From assembly GCF_000210295.1 (NCBI RefSeq), contig NC_026744.1, forward strand, positions 2,728,001 to 2,792,000: a stretch of 64,000 nucleotides of DNA, written 5' to 3'. The translations under genes were made by a program, and so were the position numbers. Below, one piece after another: positions 18,450-28,814 of this stretch. Numbering within the stretch: the first letter of the stretch is position 1; the number at the start of each line of letters is the position of its first letter. Under the pieces are notes generated by a model. That model worked only from the letters and a program-made list of their open reading frames with translations. It ran no database searches and was not told the origin of the DNA. The DNA is from Trypanosoma brucei gambiense DAL972 (lineage: Eukaryota; Euglenozoa; Kinetoplastea; Trypanosomatida; Trypanosomatidae).

Positions 18450-20384
18450 GCGATTGTGCCAAGCAAATAGGAATGGGCAAGTTTTCCTTAAAATCAAATG
18501 CCGCCAACAACTAGGAACTGAAATGAGTAAAGCCATCAGTGCCTAAACGCACATTTGTCTGATTTTCACGGTGGAACAGGGAATGCAACAAATAACGAAA
18601 AGGGAAGAAGATGAAGGAAAATCATTTGAGTGTATCTTTTTTTTTTTATTTGTTGCATTTTCCGCCCCATCATAAAAGTCAGACAAATGCAGTTGTGCGT
18701 GTTTGGGATAAATGTATGCTAAAGGGGGGACGTGGAAGTGGCGGCAGATGGATGCACAGACAGCGCTATAAAGAGGCTCGATTTGATTTGTTCTTTTGGC
18801 CTTTACCCCTAAAGGGAACGTTTTTACTTTTAGCTTCTAGTTACTTTTTCTTTTTTTAGTTTGTTTTCGTTTCGTTACTGGACGTTTTCTTCCACGACCA
18901 AATAAAATGAAAGGAAGAAAGTCGGCATCGTGGAGTGCGCGGGGATGTTGTTACGAAGCGGGTGAAGTTGAGTTACTCGGCGAGAGTTTGTGGAGTTACA
19001 AATTTAGGTGAGAAATAAATGGAAAGGGATGGATATGTTTGATGTAGTTCCAATTTGTTAAAATCGCATCCAGGCCCATTGCTTTCAATGCGGTACACGT
19101 ATTTAAAAAATGGGTGTGGGTGGGTGATGCTGTTACTTTCCGTTGTTGTTTTTCGCTATTCTTTTTGCAGATGACACTATATTTCCCCTCTTGTCTCGCC
19201 TCGCCACATGCTGAACTTGGACCTTACCAACCTGACTATTTGTGCCTTCTTAGTATGTGTGTATGTGTGTGTTTGTCTTTTCGGTTCGTCACCCTTCGCA
19301 TTTCTGTATTGTAAACACGCACGTACGCATATTTGTGTGATATGACTGTGAAGTATATAAGCGGACGTTTTGTTTGGGTTGTTTGTATTTTTCTGCGCAC
19401 GACGTTGAACTTTTAAAAAATTGGGGTGCTTATTCATCCGCCCTATCTGTTCCACGCTTTTTAGTTTTTGTTGTTGTTGTTGTTTTGTGTGGCTCCTTCT
19501 ATAGGAGCGGCAAGATAAAGGAGGGAAGGGTGAGGTAGAGGCGAAGGATCGATCAGATTTACCGATGGAAACATATTCCTTGTTGTTGTTTTCTATTGAG
19601 GGAGAAAGAGAGGAGGCGGACGAACAATAAGAGATTAAGCGAATAATTTTTTTTTTTAAAAAGAGTCCGTATTCTGTTGGCGGTGGAGGAACGGGGAAGA
19701 GCTCTAGTCATCCCAGAAACCGGTATGCTTGTCATCAGCACGGTTATTTTTCCTTCCGTCTTGTCCGAGCCGTATTTTTTCCCATTTCTTTTCTTTTATG
19801 CGTTTTGGTTCGGTTATTATTATTGTTGTTGTTGTTTTGTATGTGAAATAACTGACGAGGTCGACGCTAATTGTTCAACTTCTTGACTTCACCCGCCTGG
19901 CGTTTCCTTCGCCAACGGAGTAGGAGGAAAAGGGAAACAGGTACTTACGTAATCAAATTAACACCATTCATAAAAAAACAAACAAATAGTCGTATTGTTG
20001 CACTGACATCTTTTCACTGTGATAAGGGTGTTGGTATTATGAAACCGCCACCTTCACAGCCAAAGCCGCTCCCCCGTCCCGAAACTTTACACAAACGTGT
20101 GACTACTAACCATTATTTTTCATTTATCCTATTTTTCCGGCGTTTCTCCCTTCCATTTATTTACTTTTACTTTTGCTATTGTGTACTTAGCTTGTACTCG
20201 GCAGTGAGGAACTGAAACCTCGTGCTGCACGCTTCGTAAGAGGCTGTAAGCAGAAAAGAGGAAGTGTGGTAAAGAGAGAACTACGGTTACAATAAAGACT
20301 CACCCATATTTCCCCCCTCGTATATACGTATTTATAAACACTTAACGGAATACGCGAAAAGGAATAATAATCAAATACTTTTGA
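18450..20384. other. 1.9-kb gene-poor gap
   Basis: The largest gap without a called gene. It contains several T/C runs (18638-18652, 18842-18860, 19650-19660, 19815-19840) and numerous AG dinucleotides, but every open frame is short and low-complexity on both strands. A TGT/TTG repeat lies at about 19467-19487. No tRNA or other structured RNA gene was recognised. Confidence 0.6.
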
Positions 20385-21539
20385 ATGACTGAGCTATTAA
20401 GTGCAGGGGAAGTGCAACATCCATGTGGCTGGGCGTTTGCATTTCCCTTCGTGAAGCGGGTGCCCCCTGCAAAACTGGTTCGTTTGCTCGGAACAGCGAC
20501 ACTGTTGGATCGCATTCGTGAAAACGACCCAACGCTTCGGTCCGTTCGATTAGACTATGAACTGCTACCACGAGAGGAAATAATGCAGGCATTGCTGGGA
20601 AACAACACAATCTCCAGCGTTGTAATTGCGCGTGTCATACCCAGGAATTCGACAGGAACTGATTTTGCTCGCTTTCTTGAGAGTTTGTATCACCTCCCGC
20701 TGCGCAGCGTGCAAGTACAAGATGGAGAGAAGCTCCCGAGTTCATATTTGAATCACTTGCTTTACCTCGTGGAATACTGTTCTGGTGTGGGAAAGGCCTG
20801 CAAATGGACTGACGGTAAATGTTATGCTGGAGCCGACTTAAACACTGGGAATACGACCACTGAGATAAATGATGCCGAAGAGTTCAATGGGAATAACAGC
20901 CGAGAAGATGTTGACTCGGAAGTACTGGATTACAAGAGGGGCGCCGTGCTGGAATTCGTCGACTTCTCGGGGTGTCGGCTAACGGTGCGGCAGGCGCAGT
21001 GGCTTGGGGATATTTTGTTTCATCGTCGCTGCACGCTGAGGCATGTGAATGCGTGCGAGTGTCGCCTGGGAAATGGGGGCGTGCGGGCGCTCCTTCGACG
21101 CGTAAGCACGAGCCCACGATTGAAAGCCACGAGCATTGCGGAGGGGTCAGTAGTGCCACTAGACATGATAGAGTTGCGTTGGAATGGCGTTACAGAGGAT
21201 GAAAGCATACGAAATTTCGTCGATGTGGTGGAGAGGAGTCCTGACTGCTGGACTTGCATGACAGTGTATGGGAATTACATTTCTCCCCACATGTACACAA
21301 GGTGCGAGGCTCAGGTGGTCAAGGCCAAACGTCTCATGGAAGAGGAGCGCTTAAAAAGAAGGGAAATTCCCACAAATGTGGAGGTGGCCCAGCCGGACGG
21401 TCGGTTGTCTTCAGAAAAGGGAACATCCTGTTCTCCTCCACGGTATTTTGTAGATCTTCTCACATCAGTCGCGGGCGAAGTGGACTTCGTTTGCCCATCC
21501 CTGCGTGCTGTTTCTTCGCTTTTGCACGAAGAACCCTGA
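20385..21539 (+). CDS. Leucine-rich-repeat-like protein of unknown function
   Basis: 384 residues. Residues about 185-300 show LRR-like units of the ribonuclease-inhibitor type: LEFVDFSGCRLTVRQAQWLGDIL, LRHVNACECRLGNGGVRALLRRV and MIELRWNGVTEDESIRNFVDVV, each with a strand, an Asn/Cys ladder position and a following helix. The N-terminal 100 residues include SVRLDYELLPREEIMQALLGNNTISSVVIARV, likely an earlier unit. The C terminus is charged then disordered. No signal peptide or membrane span. Related short LRR proteins in trypanosomes are often flagellar or cytoskeletal, but no specific partner can be named. Confidence 0.65.
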   Translation: MTELLSAGEVQHPCGWAFAFPFVKRVPPAKLVRLLGTATLLDRIRENDPTLRSVRLDYELLPREEIMQALLGNNTISSVVIARVIPRNSTGTDFARFLESLYHLPLRSVQVQDGEKLPSSYLNHLLYLVEYCSGVGKACKWTDGKCYAGADLNTGNTTTEINDAEEFNGNNSREDVDSEVLDYKRGAVLEFVDFSGCRLTVRQAQWLGDILFHRRCTLRHVNACECRLGNGGVRALLRRVSTSPRLKATSIAEGSVVPLDMIELRWNGVTEDESIRNFVDVVERSPDCWTCMTVYGNYISPHMYTRCEAQVVKAKRLMEEERLKRREIPTNVEVAQPDGRLSSEKGTSCSPPRYFVDLLTSVAGEVDFVCPSLRAVSSLLHEEP

Positions 21540-22430
21540 GTTTGCGTGGTTGTGTGTGCTTTTTTCTGGCACGTGTGCCGTTTTACGGGGGCTTCCCCTT
21601 TCGTTTGTTTTCATGATGTGGACGTTTCCTTTTCCCATTAATGACTTCCTTTTTCTTCCTTTTTACCCTTAACACCACGAAAACATTATTACAAGTGTTG
21701 TTGTTCACACGATTTCACGCTCACATCATGTGGAGGATTTGATTAAATTGTGCAGGTTTTTCGGACAGGTCAGTGAAACAAGTAATTTAGCTCCCTTCTC
21801 GCTCTCTCTTTCCCTCTTCTTCATTACAGGTGGATGGTGAAACGGTGAAAGAAGAGGAAGAACAAAGGCATGGAGGTAAGGGGGAAAAGAATTAGGAAAG
21901 AAGAGGCGGAATCATAAGTGAAAGGAGGAAGGAAATGAGGGATGTTGAGACATTAGCACAATGCACGGGGAAGTCCATGTGTGCGAAGGTTGGACTCCTT
22001 TTTTTTTTCCTTCAGAGGGGGGAATATCTTGCTTCACATAACCATCGAAGCATCCTCTCTCTTCCCCTCTACTGTGCCTTTTGTGGTTTCTTGGTGTTGG
22101 TGTGTTGCTTTGTTTTTTTTCTTTTTGCCTTTCCTTTACGCGGCGCTGTATAGCTGGTAATTGCATGTGTAGTAGACTACCGGGTGATGAGAAGGGAGTG
22201 CGTGTACTGTACAACTTTAATTACGTATTTGTGCATGTTTACACGTGCACGTGGATACATTTTTATTTTATGCTTTTTTTTCCCCTCCCCTTTTCATCCC
22301 TTCTCATCTGTGCGTCCCATGACGCGTACCAAAACTACATATGTGGTACATATGATGGACAGATTGGGAGAAGAAAATTCGGTGTGTTTTGTTACGGTGT
22401 TTTTCCCCCTTTTTTTATTTTTATTTTTTC
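21540..22430. other. Intergenic region with two pyrimidine tracts
   Basis: A strong tract CTCC-T10-CCTTCAG ends at 22015. A second, very long tract (22400-22430) abuts the next start codon. Which acceptor is used decides whether translation begins at 22431 or 22443. Confidence 0.6.
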
Positions 22431-24755
22431 ATGGAAGGGAGTATGAGTGGGAAGGGCTTTGTATCAACCCGACTGCTGCAAGCGGTACCTGCGGGGGGTG
22501 CAGTCCCAGCACCAAGATCCATTCCGTCCTTCAAACCGGTTCCGTTCAAGCGAGAAAAGTTTCTCTCTATAAAAACTCGAACTGCCGAAACGTTCTTCGG
22601 TACGCGCGACCGACTATTCCGGCGCTCTACCGCTATTGTTGAGCAGATGAGTGATATGAGAAGGAAAGAAAACCTATCATCTTCCGTGAGTGGTAGTGGT
22701 GGAAATGTCCTCAATGGTTGTGAAGGAATATACATTGGGGCCCCCCTTACACCACAAATGACGGATGAGATTAACGCGTGGAACAGAAATCTTCAAGGTC
22801 TTGAGGGGATGCAAGGATTTGTTCTCACTGACGAGTTAGTGTACGAGGCTGTCTCTAGGAACATTCGCATGGGTGCATTCCCGCATGCGCTGAATTGGTT
22901 GGAAAAGGCTGCGCGCGAAAAGCGGCTTCCCGTGCCAACTTTAGTGCTGAAGGACCTGCGCATGTTCTTTGATTTTGTGCTTTCTGTGCTCCCCGCGAGC
23001 AACGCAACCTTCTCAACTGCAGTCGACATGCTGCTCGAGGAAACGGCTTCGACTACGTTGCCTGAAGTATCGACCGATGGGTCGCGTGGCGGGGAAAATG
23101 AAGATGAAGTCACTTGCGGTGAGGTGTGCGAAAACTCGCCAATACGACTTGCAAGCACTTCACCTTTCGCACTCCACATTTTCAGAGAATTATTCGCTCC
23201 CGTCTGGGGTTGCCTGCTGCGTCTTGGTCTGCTTCCTACGGTTGCGTCTGCGCAAAAGGAGTGGGATCGTTTGCAGGGAAACAAGGTCTCTGACGGTGTA
23301 TTGTCAGGTTTGATTGAGCGTACAGACTTTGATGGGTGCGCACCCTCCAACAGAGAGAGTAGTGGCACTAACGTGGGAAAGGTGCCTGCGGCACGGCAAG
23401 CGTATATGGAACTCCTTCTATCTCTTGCACAATGCGCTGCCGAGGCGAAAGAGGTATATGTCCTTTTACACCTTCAATCTACCTTCTGTGCATTATTTGC
23501 TGAACCAAGGGATGAGGGCCGCTCTCACCCCTCGGTTTCTTCTGACGATTCCCGCCTTCAGCGTTGGAGGTTGCGACGGAATGTTTGGTGCAATTCGGAT
23601 GATGGCAGGGAATACTTTCACCGCTTTGCGAACGATTTCCTTTCTTCTGTATATTATGGCCGCCAGCTCTACCAAAGCGAAGTCTCTCTAAATAATTGTG
23701 TTCGACATTTGTCCAGTACCGTGCCCGGGGTGCAAGGAACAGAAGAGCTGGGAGATATGCGGAACGATGGACAGGATGTTGGAGGTGCCGACGATGAACA
23801 ACGGCAGCCAAACGATCCGGATGCTGACGAAGATGGCAAGTCAAGGTTGTTTACGGTGGAGGAGGCCGTGGAAAATGTATTGTGGGAGGTGATGAGCCAC
23901 GAGGCGTCACTGTTCCCCGATGCACTCACATACGCCGGACTTCTGCTTCGACGTACTGTGACTGATACAACTCTTCCTACTTCCGCAACAAACCCTCGCT
24001 TCAGTCGGGCGGAGCTCGAGTGGATGCAGCTTCATAGTGACATGTGCCGTCGCTCCCACGGTGGTGAGGACGTGACAGCCGAGTTACTGAATCTCATTCG
24101 CCCAGGTTCCACGGTAACACGAGGACTGGCACTGAATGCTACATGTCTCGAGGATAAACAGTGTCTTCTGGGACTGGTGGTTGAGACAGTTATTACGATT
24201 GCTGGGGTGTCGGGGCTAGCGGGCCCTCAACGAGGTGACCTGATTATTAAGGCTACCACGCAGTTGCTTCTGTGTATGAGGGAGGTTGAATGTCAGGGAG
24301 GACAGCGGTTGATGCTCCCTCAGTACAGTGTAGGATGCGTAATGGTATCCTTGGTGCCCTTACTTCGTACCACGCTTGAATCTGCTTTCAAAAGTTTAAA
24401 ACAAACTGAGTGTTGTGAGGGCCACGTTAAACTCTCATTTTCCCGCGGAGATGTTCTGCGTATTGTGAGGGGTCTGATACCGAGTATATTGGAGCAACGA
24501 GTGGTATTTGGTAACGTGTACAGCGGAGTGATAACAGTTCTGACGCTGGCAGAAATGTGGGACGAAGTGATGCAGGTACTGAAACATTTAGACCAGCCAC
24601 ATGTGTCAGATGGTGAGGATGGCGACCATCAGGGAATAAGCAGCCTGTTGGTGGATCAGCGGGTATGGGCTTGGTTGTTTCGCCGTGCTCGCGATGCTGG
24701 TCAGGTGGAAATTTGTTTGTTCCTGCGCAGTCGGCGTGAGAAGTTGTTTTACTAG
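22431..24755 (+). CDS. Large protein of unknown function, possibly mitochondrial
   Basis: 774 residues from the first ATG; a second ATG at 22443 becomes the start if the first AG after the long pyrimidine tract (22436-22437) receives the spliced leader. From the second Met the N terminus (MSGKGFVSTRLLQAVPAGGAV) is basic, hydroxylated and Ala-rich, like a mitochondrial presequence. The rest is mainly helical with hydrophobic segments at regular spacing, for example EAVSRNIRMGAFPHALNWLEKAAREK, VITVLTLAEMWDEVMQVLKHL and VWAWLFRRARDAGQVEICLFLRSRREKL. This resembles the helical-repeat (PPR-like) proteins of kinetoplastid mitochondrial RNA processing and ribosomes. No PPR assignment can be made by eye. 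Confidence 0.6.
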   Translation: MEGSMSGKGFVSTRLLQAVPAGGAVPAPRSIPSFKPVPFKREKFLSIKTRTAETFFGTRDRLFRRSTAIVEQMSDMRRKENLSSSVSGSGGNVLNGCEGIYIGAPLTPQMTDEINAWNRNLQGLEGMQGFVLTDELVYEAVSRNIRMGAFPHALNWLEKAAREKRLPVPTLVLKDLRMFFDFVLSVLPASNATFSTAVDMLLEETASTTLPEVSTDGSRGGENEDEVTCGEVCENSPIRLASTSPFALHIFRELFAPVWGCLLRLGLLPTVASAQKEWDRLQGNKVSDGVLSGLIERTDFDGCAPSNRESSGTNVGKVPAARQAYMELLLSLAQCAAEAKEVYVLLHLQSTFCALFAEPRDEGRSHPSVSSDDSRLQRWRLRRNVWCNSDDGREYFHRFANDFLSSVYYGRQLYQSEVSLNNCVRHLSSTVPGVQGTEELGDMRNDGQDVGGADDEQRQPNDPDADEDGKSRLFTVEEAVENVLWEVMSHEASLFPDALTYAGLLLRRTVTDTTLPTSATNPRFSRAELEWMQLHSDMCRRSHGGEDVTAELLNLIRPGSTVTRGLALNATCLEDKQCLLGLVVETVITIAGVSGLAGPQRGDLIIKATTQLLLCMREVECQGGQRLMLPQYSVGCVMVSLVPLLRTTLESAFKSLKQTECCEGHVKLSFSRGDVLRIVRGLIPSILEQRVVFGNVYSGVITVLTLAEMWDEVMQVLKHLDQPHVSDGEDGDHQGISSLLVDQRVWAWLFRRARDAGQVEICLFLRSRREKLFY

Positions 24756-25190
24756 CGCGAGAAGAATTGTTGCCTCGGACACCGAAGCTACGATGAAACT
24801 TCGCAACAGTTAGTTCATGTGAACTGTGGGAGGGGCCCGGTTGAAGGCCCTCAAGAGGGTGCCCAACGATCAATCTGTATAACTTCTACTTCACATACGC
24901 ACCTGCATGCGCGCATGCTCCCAGCTCCATGTTGGTAGGCGCCATCCAATTGTTACTGTTTATTTACTTGTGTTTTCTACCTTTGTTGTTGATGTTTGTC
25001 GTCAGAACAGTAGGCCTCACACAGTTAAGGTAGTGTCAGTGAGGGAACCAGTAAACAAAGCACCCGTTTGTATCCTGGTGGATTTCATCAGTTGAGACCT
25101 TTTGTTGGTTATCAGTCACACATAATTCGTGCGAAGACACACGTTTCCAAAGATATATATATATAATCTGCTGTAGGTTAAGTAGTGGGG
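24756..25190. other. Intergenic region
   Basis: Nothing beyond a short TA run at about 25152-25165 and scattered pyrimidine-rich DNA (24950-24990). Confidence 0.6.
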
Positions 25191-25730
25191 ATGCTTCGGT
25201 TCACTCATAGGGCTCTAACAGCTACTCCCGAACGCTTCTCCGTGCTAGGTACGACGCATCCCAAACCCAAACGCACTGGCTTTGGTCGTAACAACAAAAT
25301 GCGCTCGAAACCTAGTGACAATGTAGCGTGGTATGACAAAGGCCCGGTTGAGTGGCTCCCTCGCCCTGTTAGACTTACTTATGACCATCTTGATCAACTC
25401 CAGCAGTGGACGATGCGTGCTACGCTCGACGGGCGAACGGAGGAGTTTAATCGCATCCGGGACCTTCACCGCGAGTGGTCGCAGCACCCGCTCATGCCAG
25501 TTCTGGGCGATGTGGAGCCAAAGTTTCCCCTCAACTTATTCAAGCAAAATCACAGAGCGAAGAAGCGTTTCTTGGTGCGGTGGCATAAAGCTAATACACC
25601 AGCGAATTGGCTGTGGATGCCACGCGGCCCGACGGTTGTCACCCCTCTGCACCGCACCAACCCAACGCAGTACCCGGAAAATTGGAAGCAAATGGTGCAG
25701 AGAAAGTCTGGAACAGGCACCCCTTCGTGA
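25191..25730 (+). CDS. Small basic protein, candidate mitochondrial ribosome component
   Basis: 179 residues from ATG 25191 (the frame extends to a GTG at 25185). The N terminus MLRFTHRALTATPERFSVLG is Arg-rich and amphipathic with no acidic residue until the Glu about 14 residues in, a good mitochondrial presequence. The mature part is basic and Trp/Pro-rich (WLPRPVRLTYDHLDQLQQW, KRFLVRWHKANTPANWLWMPRGP) without recognisable domain. Size, charge and targeting match kinetoplastid-specific mitoribosomal or ribosome-assembly proteins. This is inference from composition only. Confidence 0.6.
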   Translation: MLRFTHRALTATPERFSVLGTTHPKPKRTGFGRNNKMRSKPSDNVAWYDKGPVEWLPRPVRLTYDHLDQLQQWTMRATLDGRTEEFNRIRDLHREWSQHPLMPVLGDVEPKFPLNLFKQNHRAKKRFLVRWHKANTPANWLWMPRGPTVVTPLHRTNPTQYPENWKQMVQRKSGTGTPS

Positions 25731-26198
25731 TGACTCTTCGATTGCTTTTATTTGTACTCGGGTTTAGCGAAGTGTGTGTGTGTGCTTGTGTATGTGTGTG
25801 TGTGTGTGTGTTTAGCTTTCCTTTAAGGGACGAGAAGGAGGAGTTGCCATTGGTCTATTGCGTGCCATCTACAGGTTCTAACCACCTGCGCATACATTGA
25901 GGAAGTGTCTGTATTCCGATTTACCGCGGTACCACAGAAAAATTGCTAAGCGTATTGCACTGTCATACCGTATGTTTCACCGCCGGCCTTTCTCTACCTT
26001 ATGCTGTTGACTTGTTTTGTGGTTGTAAAAGGGTTGTGTTTATAGGGGTTCTAGCGAAGGAGGGGGAACCCACGCAAGGGACGAGTCAAGGATACATTAG
26101 AGATAACATATAGTATTGCGTGCTTGATACGGGCGTGTTGGTCTACCTGAGCTGGTGTCGATACATAAAAAAAGCATAAATAGACTAGACATAAAAAC
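25731..26198. other. Intergenic region with GT repeat
   Basis: Holds an imperfect GT microsatellite at about 25771-25811 and no supported gene. Confidence 0.7.
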
Positions 26199-26769
26199 AT
26201 GAGCACGCCATGCAATATTCGTGATGCATTAGCTTTGCAGTTTTGTTGGGTGAATGTCCTGGTGCGTCGACGAAATGGCCATTACACATCATTTGCGCGC
26301 GTACGGGCGGCGTTATTTGCCAGCATGCATGCGTGTTTTATAGTTACACTACTGTTTTATTTTGTTTTTGAACCTTTTTCTTGGGTTCTTGCCTTTCTTA
26401 TACAGTTGATCCTCTTCATTATTTCAGTCGTACACACCGCTCTGATCTCCGAGTACGAAGAGCGTCTAAATAATGCAATGGAGCTGGAGAGACAGCTGAA
26501 CCCTCTCATCATCGCCGAATTAACTTTTCGTTGCTTCAGTCTGTTCCACTTGTATTTGTTGCACTGATGGTTCGCTTTTGCCGTCAGACTGCTTGGAGCC
26601 ACTGCACAATTACTGGTCCTATCGTAGAGCACATTTCCTGGTGGATGCAGCAACAACATGGAAACAATTAGGTTCTTTGAGGACGGATGCCCGTCTGCGG
26701 CTGATGATCCAAGGTCTGTTGTTGATACTCACCTTCGCATACCTTACGCTCGCTCTGTTACCAAACTAA
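26199..26769 (+). pseudogene. Cornichon/Erv14-family cargo receptor, disrupted by in-frame TGA and +1 frame change
   Basis: Two frames together cover a cornichon protein. Frame A (26199-26567) ends at TGA after a segment with the family pattern: a first hydrophobic helix, ISEYEERLNNAMELERQLNPLI and the helix ELTFRCFSLFHLYLLH. The same frame continues past the TGA with WFAFAVRLLGA, which fits the WFxF..... helix of Erv14 and CNIH4. Near 26601 the match moves to the +1 frame: LHNYWSYRRAHFLVDAATTWKQLG and a final helix LMIQGLLLILTFAYLTLALLPN, ending TAA at 26769. Skipping one base there gives the exact family length across the junction. Cornichons are three- to four-span ER export receptors. The N terminus is about 50 residues longer than in yeast. 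Explanations are a decayed gene, assembly errors, or recoding. Confidence 0.7.
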
Positions 26770-27725
26770 GACAGAAGTTGCAACGCTTAGGTTTCTGTCA
26801 TCTTTCCTTCGCATATTTTGTCTCAAGTGAGCGGAGAGATCCTTGACGAGTGTGCCGCTAATTGCACTCGGTGCGGCAAGGGATGAGAAAAGTGAAGGAG
26901 CCAATCCAGTTCATTGTGGTGACTTGGTGTCGTTAGCGTCACATGGATATGCTTCACAGCCTCCAAGTTGTCCGCGTGTTTGGTTAACTCTTTATTACCC
27001 CTTTCCCCCGACTGCGGATTCGGAAGGAAAAACTGTGGTAGCGTTCGGACGGAAGAAATGAGCGGAGGCAAATGGTGTGTTGATTTTTGGCAGTCGTGCC
27101 ACACTTTGGTTTTGCACGTAACAAGCCTCCTTCATTTATTCTTTGTTTAATATTTTTGTGTGTTACACATCACTTCGCCTTGTCGCACCGTTATTATCCA
27201 TTACTGACTTCGAAACACATCGTCCGCAGTTGGATTGTCACTTTCTGTTTTCGTGGCGACGGAAGCAATTCTTTCCTTCACCCCACATATTTATTACGTT
27301 ATAGCGGGGACCGAAAGGGAACTGTGTGAGTCAGTTGGTTGCTTTTGCTTGTGAAGGGGAAGGAGGATGGCTGTATCTTATGGAGTTTTGTGTGGGAGCT
27401 TGTTTACCCTACTGGTTGTTATTTGTGGTGGAGGTGTTGTGCCTTACTACTCACTGGCGTGCCGTTTTCTCTTTTGAATTTGGTGATGCAGAAAAGAAAC
27501 AAGGTGATCATCGTTTGGATCGGTCAATGCATAAATGTTAGGAGAGTTGTGTCTGTACCTTTAACTATTCTGTATACCCGTTGTGATGTGCGCTTGCTAT
27601 ATTTCCTCGCTTTCCGCCTTAATTACCTTATATCTCACATACGCGCAGTGATATAGTCTGGGAGTGTGAGTGGAGTTCCATTGGACATCAGGGTTTGTAC
27701 GGCGACGAACTCGAAAAAAGTGACA
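26770..27725. other. Intergenic region
   Basis: About 0.95 kb, moderately T-rich, with no convincing gene. A pyrimidine-rich stretch at about 27596-27645 ending in CGCAG (27648) is a likely acceptor for the RPA12 gene. Confidence 0.6.
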
Positions 27726-28181
27726 ATGAGTGCACCAATGGCTCGCAGGGATTACTTTTCTATGGGATCGCGCTGCTGCATCGCATGCGGGCAATGGATC
27801 CCGTCTGAACACGACATGCCTCGGAGTGGAAGTGCTGCAGCTGGAGGTTTGCAGTGTCGGCGATGCAACGTTGTGCAGCCGGAGCGCCCCATGCCTGATT
27901 TTGAAAAAGCTTCGGAGGTAACAACAGCAGCCCTTCTTTTTACAAAGGCAGAAATCGACGCTGCATGGAAAAGTGTGAAGCATTCCCTTGAGGAGGCGAG
28001 GAGGGAAGATGTTGGTGTTGCCCAGACGGACAATCGTGTTGAGGAGGAGGCGTTCTGCGAGAAATGTGGTGTGCCACGCAAGTGTAAGGTGTTTGCGCGG
28101 CAAATACGTAGTGCCGATGAGGGTCAAACAGTCTTCTACCAATGCACCTCGTGTGACTCGGAGTGGCAGCTCAACTCATAA
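27726..28181 (+). CDS. RPA12: RNA polymerase I subunit RPA12 (TFIIS-like zinc ribbon)
   Basis: 151 residues from ATG 27726 (the frame opens at a GTG, 27666). N-terminal zinc ribbon: CxxC at residues 18/21 (CIACG) and a second pair in LQCRRCN. C-terminal TFIIS-type ribbon: FCEKCG and CTSCDS, bracketing QIRSADEGQTVFYQC. The RSADEGQTVFY sequence is the signature of RPA12 rather than RPB9 or RPC11, and the Asp-Glu pair needed for RNA cleavage in TFIIS-type ribbons is present. RPA12 supports termination and transcript cleavage by Pol I. In T. brucei Pol I also transcribes VSG and procyclin genes, so this subunit serves surface-coat expression as well as rRNA. The linker between ribbons is longer than in human. 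Confidence 0.88.
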   Translation: MSAPMARRDYFSMGSRCCIACGQWIPSEHDMPRSGSAAAGGLQCRRCNVVQPERPMPDFEKASEVTTAALLFTKAEIDAAWKSVKHSLEEARREDVGVAQTDNRVEEEAFCEKCGVPRKCKVFARQIRSADEGQTVFYQCTSCDSEWQLNS

Positions 28182-28814
28182 CTTGTGAGCTTTCCTTTAG
28201 TAGCACATAAGTTGGAGGAAGGGGCACGCGGATGTGAGTGTACTCCACGCTTCTTTACAAGTTTATAACATAAGGTAAACACGGCGTGCATGAGGATACT
28301 CCAGCGTTTTGAGACACCGTTTAAAGCATGCGGCCCATAGCTCTATTTGCAACCTTTGCACAGCCATTACGTTGTGTAATGGGCCTTTGGGCTTTTCGGT
28401 GTAGTCTTACAGGTCTACTCTCGTTTGACCTTTGGCATTTGAGCGGGTTGTAAGTGTGCTCGGGATCTCGTCTCGTTAATGTGAGAGTTGATACACATTT
28501 CCACACTGTCTGCCTTCGTTCTTTGCAATTGCCTGATCTAACTGTGACCTTCCTTGCAGCAGTCTAATTTTATTTTGAGTTCACTTTTACCGGTGTTGGC
28601 GGGCGCTTTCTATCGCTGCAACCATTGGCAGAGAGTAGACACAGGCCGTTAAGGTAGCAAAGAAACAGAGAAAGGGAGGTTAGAAAGCTTCAGTTCGAAC
28701 CGCTCGTGTACCTTGACATCTGAGTTTCTGGTGGTTTGAGTAAAAGACTGCACGACGAAAGAGAGCAGTGGTATTGGGAAGAAAAAAAAAGAGAACTTTA
28801 GCTTGTAAAGCACC
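28182..28814. other. Intergenic region
   Basis: No gene and no outstanding repeat. A weak pyrimidine-rich segment lies at 28555-28615. Confidence 0.6.

Noticed and set aside
22081..22642. Overlapping frames of 121 and 152 codons upstream of and overlapping the gene at 22431
   Set aside because: Phe/Cys/Leu-rich translations of pyrimidine tracts in other frames; the long frame at 22431 explains the coding signal.
26578..26769. Separate 63-residue gene after the small membrane protein
   Set aside because: Its residues align with the last third of cornichon proteins, so it is the displaced 3' part of the gene at 26199 rather than an independent gene.
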